Shown here: piece after piece, positions 50,340 through 56,776 of the stretch | How the letters are laid out: every line of letters starts with the position of its first letter | Numbering within the stretch: the first letter of the stretch is position 1 | Assembly (NCBI GenBank): GCA_964654285.1 | Contig: CAZZJC010000001.1 | Location: 1-64,000, forward strand | Direction: 5' to 3' | Length of the DNA: 64,000 nucleotides | DNA from: BJHQ01 sp964654285 | GTDB lineage: Bacteria; Planctomycetota; UBA11346 | Made by a program: the position numbers and the translations under genes | Notes under the pieces: model-generated | What the model was told of the DNA's origin: nothing | The model's database searches: none | What the model saw: the letters and a program-made list of their open reading frames with translations, nothing else

Positions 50340-52334
50340 TCAGGGCTCCCCGACGCAGTAGAGGAAGGCCGACGATTGGATGTAGATGCGTTTCCCGTGC
50401 GGAACCACGCCGCTCATCATGGTGCCGAAATACGAGGCCGAGCCCTTGTAGCAGCCGGAGAAATCCAGGGGGTCGAAGTCCGTGAGGTAGGTCTGGACGT
50501 GCAGGTCGGCCGCCGGTTCCCGGTAGGCCAGGACGTTGTCTTCGCTCACCACCTTCGGCTTGGTCGGATCGCTGATGTCGACGATGCGGAAACGGTTCAC
50601 CGCCTTGCGGTCATCCCGCGTGCGTCCGTAGGGACTGGTGCCATCGGCGCCATCGGTCTGGCCGATCAGGTATCTCCCGGCCACCACCCAGGCCGATTCG
50701 TCGGACCCGGGAAACGTCCCCAGGCATCTGCCCTGCTCGGACATGTCGTAGATCCCCATGCCCTTGCCTGCGCACGCGGCGAACAGCAGGCGATCGGTGG
50801 CGCACTTGAAGGCGTCCGTGGACAGGACGCTGCGGGTTCCGTTGTTGAGTTCGAAGAGGAGTTCCGCCGACACCGTGTCGGGTCCGGTAAAGCGCAGTTC
50901 CTGCACCAGGCCCCTGCAAAAGCCGCCGTCACTGCGGCTTCCGACGATGAAGCGTGCGCCGAAGTCGAAGATGTGGGTGGAGTTCCAGTCATTCGGCTTG
51001 AAGGAATGCAGCAGTTTCCCATCAGAAACACGCAAAACAGCATTTCCGTTCGAGGTCAACAACACCGGGACCGGCTTGCCATCGGGTCCGGTCAAGCGCA
51101 TCACCGGGGAATTGCCGAAAAGACGGCCTAGCTGCGGTGGGCTGCGCCAGAGCTGTTTGCCGGTGCGCTTGTCGAGCCCGACCATGTGGGTGTCGTTGCC
51201 TTTGATCTTCCGGTCAGGACTCACCGACCGGACCATGAGCACATCGCCGCAGAGGATGGGGCTGTTGAACCAGGCATTGGCCTGGATCAGGGACTCGTCG
51301 ACCCCGCGCGCCAACCAGACGGTCTTTCCATCCAGGTCGAGGCAGAAGATCTGCCCCGCCAGGAAGCAGCCATAGATGCGTTCGCCGTCGCTGGCCAGGG
51401 TCGATTCGGCCTGGCCCAGGTAGCCGCGCCAGGTCAGGGAGGACGACATCTTGTATTTCAGCTCGCAGGCCTGCCGCAGATTATGCGACCGTCGGGTCTC
51501 GAACGTTCCAGGTTTCAATGCCAGGAAGGCATCGTAATCGGCGAGGGTGGTGAGATTGGCGATGCAGGCGATGTCGGCGTCGAGCGCCTTGACCAGGGCG
51601 GGATCTCCGATGGCTTCGACCTCGGTCCGGTGGCGGTTGAGCATCGCGATGACGGTCGCGGCCTCGGCCTTGCGCCGCGTCATGAAGGCGACCGGGTCCT
51701 TCGCTTTCCGGCGGCGTCCCTCCGCCACTGTGTCGGGGCCGTTGATATCGAAGAGCGAACGTTCTCCATTTCCGACGTAGGCCCATCCGGCCGACACATA
51801 GTGCAGCGCCTGGGCCAGATCGATGGCCTTCTGCGCCTTGGCGGCCTCGCCCTCGCTCAGGCCGTTGACCAGGGGCATGGTGATGCGCCGGCGCCAGAGC
51901 TCCTTGCCCGAATCCGCAGCGAAACAGACTACGAAATCGGGATCGCCGACCGCGAACACGCGCTGGCCGACCACGATGGGATGGCTCAGCGACCAGCCCG
52001 GCAAGGGGCTCTTCCAGAGGATGTTTTTGGCTTTGGCATCCGCCACGTCGAACACTTTGCTCTTCTTGCCATCCGCAAGGACCATCTCGCGCTGGATCGG
52101 CGTGCCGTCCGAAAACGCCAGCGGCGGCGTGGCCCCGGGATACCAGGCGCCATGGTTGCGGAAGGAGACCGGCTGTTCGGCGGTCGGGACGAAGTCGGCG
52201 TGGCCGTAGGAAATGGGTTCGGCCGCCGTGGCGGTCAAGGCCAACCCCGCCAGGAGGACAATGCTGGCGATGCTGCGATGCCGGTCGGATGGGGGCGGGA
52301 TTCCGCAGGTTGGCTGGTTCCGGTCATATGCCAT
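50340..52334 (-). CDS. Secreted PQQ-like beta-propeller protein (paralog 4 of 5)
   Basis: 664 residues from the ATG at 52334 (AGGA about 8 nt upstream); the in-frame ATG at 52574 would run into the divergent AraC gene. After a hydrophilic start comes a signal peptide (SIASIVLLAGLALTATAAE), then NHGAWYPGATPPLAF, blade 1, a helical insert of about 150 residues (LSEGEAAKAQKAIDLAQALHY onward), STLASDGERIYGCFLAGQ, further blades, and GKRIYIQSSAFLYCVGEP at the very end. A long region after mid-protein (GAGKGMGIYDMS-like ACAGKGMGIYD) is also found as a decayed copy at 53349-53412. The function is unknown. It is head to head with an AraC gene (175 nt between starts), and the gap carries a 9-bp direct repeat with 20-bp spacing. 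Confidence 0.75.
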   Translation of the reverse strand: MAYDRNQPTCGIPPPSDRHRSIASIVLLAGLALTATAAEPISYGHADFVPTAEQPVSFRNHGAWYPGATPPLAFSDGTPIQREMVLADGKKSKVFDVADAKAKNILWKSPLPGWSLSHPIVVGQRVFAVGDPDFVVCFAADSGKELWRRRITMPLVNGLSEGEAAKAQKAIDLAQALHYVSAGWAYVGNGERSLFDINGPDTVAEGRRRKAKDPVAFMTRRKAEAATVIAMLNRHRTEVEAIGDPALVKALDADIACIANLTTLADYDAFLALKPGTFETRRSHNLRQACELKYKMSSSLTWRGYLGQAESTLASDGERIYGCFLAGQIFCLDLDGKTVWLARGVDESLIQANAWFNSPILCGDVLMVRSVSPDRKIKGNDTHMVGLDKRTGKQLWRSPPQLGRLFGNSPVMRLTGPDGKPVPVLLTSNGNAVLRVSDGKLLHSFKPNDWNSTHIFDFGARFIVGSRSDGGFCRGLVQELRFTGPDTVSAELLFELNNGTRSVLSTDAFKCATDRLLFAACAGKGMGIYDMSEQGRCLGTFPGSDESAWVVAGRYLIGQTDGADGTSPYGRTRDDRKAVNRFRIVDISDPTKPKVVSEDNVLAYREPAADLHVQTYLTDFDPLDFSGCYKGSASYFGTMMSGVVPHGKRIYIQSSAFLYCVGEP

Positions 52335-52390
52335 GGGATGTGTCCTGTGGCCAACCTCTACCTGCGGCAGCCGGTGGGCGTTGGATCCAG

Positions 52391-52419
52391 TTCCGATCAT
52401 CACGGTGTCTTTCCGATCA
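52391..52419. promoter_or_regulatory. Candidate AraC operator: direct repeats 20 bp apart
   Basis: TTCCGATCA occurs at 52391-52399 and again at 52411-52419. The 20-bp period puts both on the same DNA face. AraC-family proteins often bind direct half-sites about 21 bp apart. The site lies between the divergent propeller and AraC genes. Confidence 0.5.
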
Positions 52420-52509
52420 CGCGTGGCATCGCACGCGGATTCCCGCCCCGTCCACGCGGTCGAGGCGGCGGGCCGTTGTTCCGCCGGCCCGGCCGCCATC
52501 GTCGCGCCC

Positions 52510-53346
52510 ATGGATGCAGGCAGCCTTCCTGCCGCAGAGCTGGTCGAGATCAGCCGGGTGGTACTGGACAGCACGGTGCGCCAGGCCGGCGGCCCGCAGG
52601 ACCGGCTTGGGCGAGCAGAGCCAGCACCCGCGTTCCACGAAGCGATCTACATCCTGTCCGGGGTCCATCGCGGTCGGCTCGGTGCGCAGGAGGTCTGCTG
52701 CGGATGCGGCGAGGGTATGGTGTATCCGGCCGGAACCCCGCCGCGAACCAGGATGCGGCTCGATGGTCAGGTGACCATGCTGGTGCTGCGCTGGCGTGGC
52801 GGGGACTGGATCCCCACCCCGTGCCGGATCGACGATCGCCAGCAGCGGGTCGGGATCCTTCTGCGCCGGATGGATGGATGTACCGAGATCCGACGGGCAG
52901 GGGTGGAGACGTTCCAGCGGGTGCTGCTCCAGGCTGTGTTGCAGGAACTGCGCTGGCTGGTCGAGGGCGATGCAGGGGATCCCCCTCCCGGACCCGGGCC
53001 GGGCGGACCGGGTGCCGAGGTTGACGATGTGATGGCCCGGATCGCGAGCTTTCTCAGTATAAATATGCAATATCGCCTGGATCTGGCCCATGTGGTCCGG
53101 CGCTACGGTCTGAGCCAGGCCACCTTGTGCCGCCGCTTCCGTTCCCGTTACGGGGTCAGTCCGATGGCCTACCTGCAGCAGCGGAGGCTGGAACGGGCGC
53201 TGGATCTGCTGGCGGCCAGCGACCTGGATCCCGCTGAGATCGCCAAGCGCGTCGGAGTCCGCAGCGCCCGCTACCTGGGCCGGATGATCAAGGCCCGCAC
53301 CGGGCATGTGCTCGCCCATTGGCGTCCGCGCCGCATCGAGGCCTGA
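52510..53346 (+). CDS. AraC-family transcriptional regulator
   Basis: 278 residues from the ATG at 52510; the frame is open further upstream, into the divergent gene, and an earlier start cannot be excluded. The N-terminal domain is cupin-like (FHEAIYILSGVHRGRLG, EGMVYPAGTPPRTRM). The C-terminal DNA-binding part has LDLAHVVRRYGLSQATLCRRF and DPAEIAKRVGVRSARYLGRMI, with the linking segment YGVSPMAYLQQRRLERALDLL typical of AraC/XylS. A proline-glycine-rich loop (GDPPPGPGPGGPG) joins the two domains. It probably controls the divergent propeller gene at 52334. Three bases after its stop begins a fragment of a decayed propeller gene. Confidence 0.9.
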   Translation: MDAGSLPAAELVEISRVVLDSTVRQAGGPQDRLGRAEPAPAFHEAIYILSGVHRGRLGAQEVCCGCGEGMVYPAGTPPRTRMRLDGQVTMLVLRWRGGDWIPTPCRIDDRQQRVGILLRRMDGCTEIRRAGVETFQRVLLQAVLQELRWLVEGDAGDPPPGPGPGGPGAEVDDVMARIASFLSINMQYRLDLAHVVRRYGLSQATLCRRFRSRYGVSPMAYLQQRRLERALDLLAASDLDPAEIAKRVGVRSARYLGRMIKARTGHVLAHWRPRRIEA

Positions 53347-53348
53347 GA

Positions 53349-53412
53349 CCCCAGGCATCCGCCCCGGTCTGCCCTGTCGTAGATCACCATGCCCTTGCCC
53401 GCCCAGGCGGCG
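53349..53412 (-). pseudogene. Decayed fragment of a PQQ-like propeller gene
   Basis: 54 of 64 positions match 50718-50781, inside the propeller gene at 50340, in the same orientation and without gaps. Read on the minus strand it gives AGKGMVIYD and GCLG, against AGKGMGIYD and RCLG in the intact gene. No start, stop or flanking propeller sequence remains. It begins 3 nt after the AraC stop codon. Confidence 0.6.
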
Positions 53413-53444
53413 GCTTGGACGGGCGGTCGCCCGCTCCGCCCTGC

Positions 53445-53487
53445 GCGTGGAGCGACGACGACCCGATCGCCAGTCCGGGGATTCCCG
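53445..53487. repeat. Dispersed 43-nt repeat, copy 2
   Basis: Partner of 50208-50250 (38 of 43 identical), same orientation. It lies in the convergent gap between the AraC gene and rplU, 33 nt after the decayed propeller fragment. It can fold like copy 1 (CCGGG/CCCGG inside GACCCG/CGGGTC). Confidence 0.7.
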
Positions 53488-53530
53488 GTCCGGGGTCGGG
53501 TCGAACCAATGTGCGAAACGGATTGAACGC

Positions 53531-53554
53531 GATCGGACGGCGCGCCGTCCGATC
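53531..53554. terminator. 24-bp perfect palindrome after rplU
   Basis: GATCGGACGGCG followed by its exact reverse complement, 8 nt after the rplU stop. As RNA it forms a 10-bp stem with a GCGC loop. No T-run follows, so it may act as a processing or weak termination signal, or a DNA site. Confidence 0.5.
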
Positions 53555-53562
53555 CAGCCGGA

Positions 53563-53874
53563 TCAGCCTTCGATGCCGACCACTTCGACCACCGTCTGCT
53601 CGGCGCGGAAGCCTTTGCGGCGGTTGGTCATGTGCTTGCGGCGCTTGTATTTGCCGACGGTGATCTTGTCGCCCAGGGTGTGGCTGACGACCTTGACCAC
53701 GGCCTTGGCGCCGGCGACGAAGGGGGCGCCGATGCGGACCGAGGCGCCGTCCGCGACGAGCTGCACCGGCAGATCGACGGTGGCGCCGACTTCAGCGGGG
53801 TGGCGGTCGAGGGTGAGCTTGTCACCGGCGGCGGCACGGTACTGGCGGCCACGATCGTTGAGGACGGCGTACAT
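53563..53874 (-). CDS. rplU: 50S ribosomal protein L21 (bL21)
   Basis: 103 residues from the second of two close ATGs (53874, MYAVLNDRGRQYR), chosen because AGGAG is 7 nt from it but only 1 nt from the ATG at 53880. L21 binds 23S rRNA. Typical segments: MYAV...QYRAAAGDKLTLDR, GAPFVAGAKAVVKVVSHTLGDKITVGKYKRRKH and the basic end NRRKGFRAEQTVVEV. Usually rpmA (L27) follows directly; here it does not, and the gene ends at a palindrome facing an AraC gene. The gene upstream on the same strand, 125 nt away, encodes a YyaL-type protein. Confidence 0.97.
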   Translation of the reverse strand: MYAVLNDRGRQYRAAAGDKLTLDRHPAEVGATVDLPVQLVADGASVRIGAPFVAGAKAVVKVVSHTLGDKITVGKYKRRKHMTNRRKGFRAEQTVVEVVGIEG

Positions 53875-53880
53875 GGGCAT

Positions 53881-53886
53881 TCTCCT
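53881..53886 (-). promoter_or_regulatory. Ribosome-binding site deciding the rplU start
   Basis: AGGAGA on the minus strand. Its distance favours the ATG at 53874 over that at 53880. Confidence 0.75.
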
Positions 53887-53943
53887 GGTCCCGGGGCGGC
53901 AGGCCCGCGCGCGGGGGGAGGCTTTCTAGCAGTCGGTCCCCGC

Positions 53944-53985
53944 CCGGCAAGGACGGGTTTGAGTCCGGCAAGGACCGGTTTCAGC
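53944..53985. repeat. Tandem duplication of a 21-nt unit
   Basis: CCGGCAAGGACGGGTTTGAG plus one base is repeated at once with a few changes (53944-53964 and 53965-53985); a third partial unit follows. It lies between the YyaL-type gene and rplU. Confidence 0.6.
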
Positions 53986-53999
53986 CCGGTTCCCGGTCT

Positions 54000-56054
54000 T
54001 CACGCCGGCAACAGGGGGCGGCTGGACAGATCGGCCAGGCGCTGCGCGACCTCGGTCGTGGTCCGTGCCGGTGCGAGGCAGGACGTTCCGACGCAGACCA
54101 GGGCCTGCGGCTGGACCTGTTCGCGCCGGCCGTCGAGGCATTCCCAGTCGCGCTCGCGGCAGGTGGCGGCGGGGACGATGGCCAGGAACGGATCGGTGGC
54201 GCGGCGGCAGGCGGCGAGCAGGTCGCGGGTGCGCGGATCGGCGGGATCGCCGGTGACGACCGCCGTGCGGGCGCCGCTGCGGGCGTCGAGCAGGCCGGCG
54301 AGCAGGGTGGCGCATGCGCTCGGGGCCTTGTGCGCGGTTTCCGCTGCGGCGGCGAAGATCCCCTCGGCCAGGGCGAGCCAGCGGTTGCGCCCGGTGAGGT
54401 GGCCCAGGCGCACGAAGGCGCGCGCGAGGGCGCTCTGCCCGCCCGGCCAGGCGTTGTCGGCGTGCTCGCGCGAACGGCGGATGAGGTCGCCGCGGCCGGC
54501 GGCGGTGGTGTAGAAGCCGCCGTCCTCGGCGCGCAGGCGGTCGTTGGCCTCGTCCGCGACACGGGTGGCGAGGTCGATGAGGTGCGGTTCGCCCAGGCAG
54601 TCGAAGGCGGCGAGCAGCGCCAGGGCGAGCGAACCGTAGTCGGTCAGGTGCGCCGGCCGGCCGCTCAGGCGCACGAGGCCGTCCGGAGTCTGGCGGGTCG
54701 CGAGCAGATCGGCGAGCTCGCGCGTCGCCGCGAGGAAGCGGTCCTCGCCGGTCAGGCGCGCGAGCACGGCGAAGGCTTCGAGCGCGAGCGCGTTCTGGTC
54801 CGTCAGCACCTTGTCGTCGCGGCCGGGACGTGGACGGGCGTCGCGGCTGGCGCGCAGGCGGGGCAGGTGGTCCTCCCAGCCGGCGCGCAGGCGCTGGAGG
54901 TCGCCCTCGGGCGCGAGGTTCGCGAGGTTCGCCCCGCGCGGATGCGGGATGTGCGACGGCACCGGTTCCGGATGGCCGGATGGTCCGGCCTCGGCGTGGC
55001 CGGCGCGCAGGTTCCATTCTCGCGCCAGGCGCAGGCCGGTCTCATCGCCCAGCACCTCGGCGAGCTGCGCCGGCGTCCAGGCGTAGAACGAGCCTTCGCC
55101 GCCCGGATCGTCGGCGTCTTCCGCGGCGGCGTAGCCGAGGAATCGCCCGTCCGCATCGTTGACGCGCAGATCGCGCAGCAGGTAGTCGCCCGCGTTCACG
55201 GCGGTACGCACGAAGTCCGGCCGCCGCCACGCCGTGCCCCAGCGCGCATACGCGACGATGAGCTGGGCGTTGTCGTAGAGCATCTTCTCGAAGTGCGGCA
55301 CGCGCCAGGCGCGATCGGTGCTGTAGCGGTGGAATCCGCCGCCGACGCGGTCGTGCAGGCCGGAATCCTGCATCGCCTCCAGCACCAGTTCGGCACGTTC
55401 GCGCCAGGCCGGCCGGCCGGTGGCCGGCAGCAGGTTCAGGAGTTGCGACGGCGGGAACTTGGGCGCGCGCTCGGAACCCCAGGCCCAGCCGGGATCGCGC
55501 GCGTCGAAGGTGGTGGTCAGCACCTCGTCGAGGCGCTTCCAGACCTGCTCGTCCAGGTGGCCCGGCGCGGTGGTGTCGCGGACCAGGTAGCGCGTGATCT
55601 GCGCCGCCACGTCGGCCAGCCGTGGCCGGTCGCTGCGCCACAGGTCGTGCAGATGGCCGATCAGCTTCTGCCAGGTCGGGCGCGGCAGGTAGGTGCAGGC
55701 GTAGAACGGCCGCCCGCGCGCATCGCAGAACGCGTTGAGCGGCCAGCCGCCGTGGCCGCTGAGGGCCTGCACCGCGTCCATGTAGATCTCGTCGACCTCC
55801 GGGTGCTCCTCGCGATCGACCTTGATGCAGACGAACGTGGCGTTCATCGCGGCGGCGGTCTCGGCGTCCTCGAAGCACTCGTGCGCCATGACATGGCACC
55901 AGTGGCAGGTGCTGTAGCCGATCGACACCAGCACCGGCACGTCGCGGCGTTCGGCCTCGGCGAACGCGGCGGCCGACCATGCGACCCAGTCCACCGGATT
56001 ACCGGCGTGCTGGCGCAGGTAGGGGGACGCCGCAGATGCGAGGGCGTTCGTCAT
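54000..56054 (-). CDS. YyaL-type thioredoxin-domain protein (DUF255, six-hairpin fold)
   Basis: 684 residues from the ATG at 56054 (an ATG at 56072 adds six). The N-terminal thioredoxin-like domain has SPYLRQHAGNPVDW, the Cys pair in GYSTCHWCHVMAHE near residues 49-52, KVDREEHPEVD, and GGWPLNAF. The rest is an (alpha/alpha)6-type barrel (VGGGFHRYSTD, PHFEKMLYDNAQL, EGSFYAWTPAQL) as in human SPATA20 and bacterial YyaL. The family is widely conserved but its biochemical role is not established; some members resemble cellobiose epimerases. No signal peptide. It is downstream of shikimate kinase by 77 nt and upstream of rplU. Confidence 0.92.
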   Translation of the reverse strand: MTNALASAASPYLRQHAGNPVDWVAWSAAAFAEAERRDVPVLVSIGYSTCHWCHVMAHECFEDAETAAAMNATFVCIKVDREEHPEVDEIYMDAVQALSGHGGWPLNAFCDARGRPFYACTYLPRPTWQKLIGHLHDLWRSDRPRLADVAAQITRYLVRDTTAPGHLDEQVWKRLDEVLTTTFDARDPGWAWGSERAPKFPPSQLLNLLPATGRPAWRERAELVLEAMQDSGLHDRVGGGFHRYSTDRAWRVPHFEKMLYDNAQLIVAYARWGTAWRRPDFVRTAVNAGDYLLRDLRVNDADGRFLGYAAAEDADDPGGEGSFYAWTPAQLAEVLGDETGLRLAREWNLRAGHAEAGPSGHPEPVPSHIPHPRGANLANLAPEGDLQRLRAGWEDHLPRLRASRDARPRPGRDDKVLTDQNALALEAFAVLARLTGEDRFLAATRELADLLATRQTPDGLVRLSGRPAHLTDYGSLALALLAAFDCLGEPHLIDLATRVADEANDRLRAEDGGFYTTAAGRGDLIRRSREHADNAWPGGQSALARAFVRLGHLTGRNRWLALAEGIFAAAAETAHKAPSACATLLAGLLDARSGARTAVVTGDPADPRTRDLLAACRRATDPFLAIVPAATCRERDWECLDGRREQVQPQALVCVGTSCLAPARTTTEVAQRLADLSSRPLLPA

Positions 56055-56131
56055 GTGGCGCGGAGTGTGCACGGCCGGGCGCGCCGGTCGATCGGAAAGC
56101 GCGATCCTCGATACCGGCCGGTCGATTCGGT

Positions 56132-56668
56132 TCAGGAGGGGGACTGGACCAGGGCCACGATCTGGGCCGCGACCGCGTCGACCGGCTGGGTCGCCGCGAC
56201 CACCGCGTGGGCGATCTCGCGGTAGAGCGGCTCCCGTTCGGCGAGCAGGCGCGGAACCTCGTCGGTGATGGTGGCGCCGGTCAGGCTGGGCCGGTTGCCG
56301 GGATCGCGGGCCAGCCGGGCCTGCAGCACGGCCGCCTCGGCATGCAGATAGACGATGCAGCCGCCGCGCTCGCGCAGCAGCGCCCGGTTCTCCGGCCGCA
56401 GCACCGCCCCGCCGCCGGTGGCGAGGACGAGCGGCCCCTCGCCGGCGAGCAGGCGGACGAGTTCCGCCGCCTCGCGCTCGCGGAAGACCTCCAGGCCGGC
56501 GCGCGCGACCAGCTTGGCGATCGACGTGCGCTGGCGTTTCTCCAGCGAGCGGTCGGCGTCGACCTCGGGCCAGCCCAGGCGGTCGGCGACCAGGCGCGCC
56601 ACCGTGGATTTGCCGCAGGCCCGGTACCCGATCAGCGTGACGCGGTTCTTCAGCATGCGCCCGGTCAT
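56132..56668 (-). CDS. aroK: Shikimate kinase
   Basis: 178 residues. It phosphorylates shikimate at O3 in the aromatic amino-acid pathway. The P-loop is GYRACGKST (residues 14-22); the more common form is GxMGxGKST, and RxCGKS variants are known. EVDADRSLEKR provides the shikimate-binding Asp pair, FREREAAEL its Arg, and LATGGGAVLR the Walker-B-like Gly-Gly-Gly loop. The lid Arg lies in DPGNRPSLTG and the C-terminal part has REPLYREIAH. A second ATG (56656) would also serve as start. It stands before the YyaL-type gene on the same strand; no other aro gene is in view. Confidence 0.93.
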   Translation of the reverse strand: MTGRMLKNRVTLIGYRACGKSTVARLVADRLGWPEVDADRSLEKRQRTSIAKLVARAGLEVFREREAAELVRLLAGEGPLVLATGGGAVLRPENRALLRERGGCIVYLHAEAAVLQARLARDPGNRPSLTGATITDEVPRLLAEREPLYREIAHAVVAATQPVDAVAAQIVALVQSPS

Positions 56669-56754
56669 GACGGGGCGATCGCCGCAGGCAAGGCGTCTGG
56701 TCCGCCGGATCCGGCAGGGCGGGCGGGAGGGGAAACGGACCCCGTCAGCTGATT

Positions 56755-56769
56755 CCCCGGAATCCGGGG
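56755..56769. terminator. Palindrome after the propeller gene at 56777
   Basis: CCCCGGA and TCCGGGG pair around one A, 7 nt after the propeller stop. A second palindrome (GCCGGATCCGGC) is at 56704-56715. No T-run, so termination is only likely. Confidence 0.4.
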
Positions 56770-56776
56770 GCGTACG

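Noticed and set aside
50208..53487. A proven mobile element bounded by the 43-nt repeats
   Set aside because: No integrase or transposase gene lies between the copies; only the repeats suggest mobility, so it is kept as a finding and not as an element.
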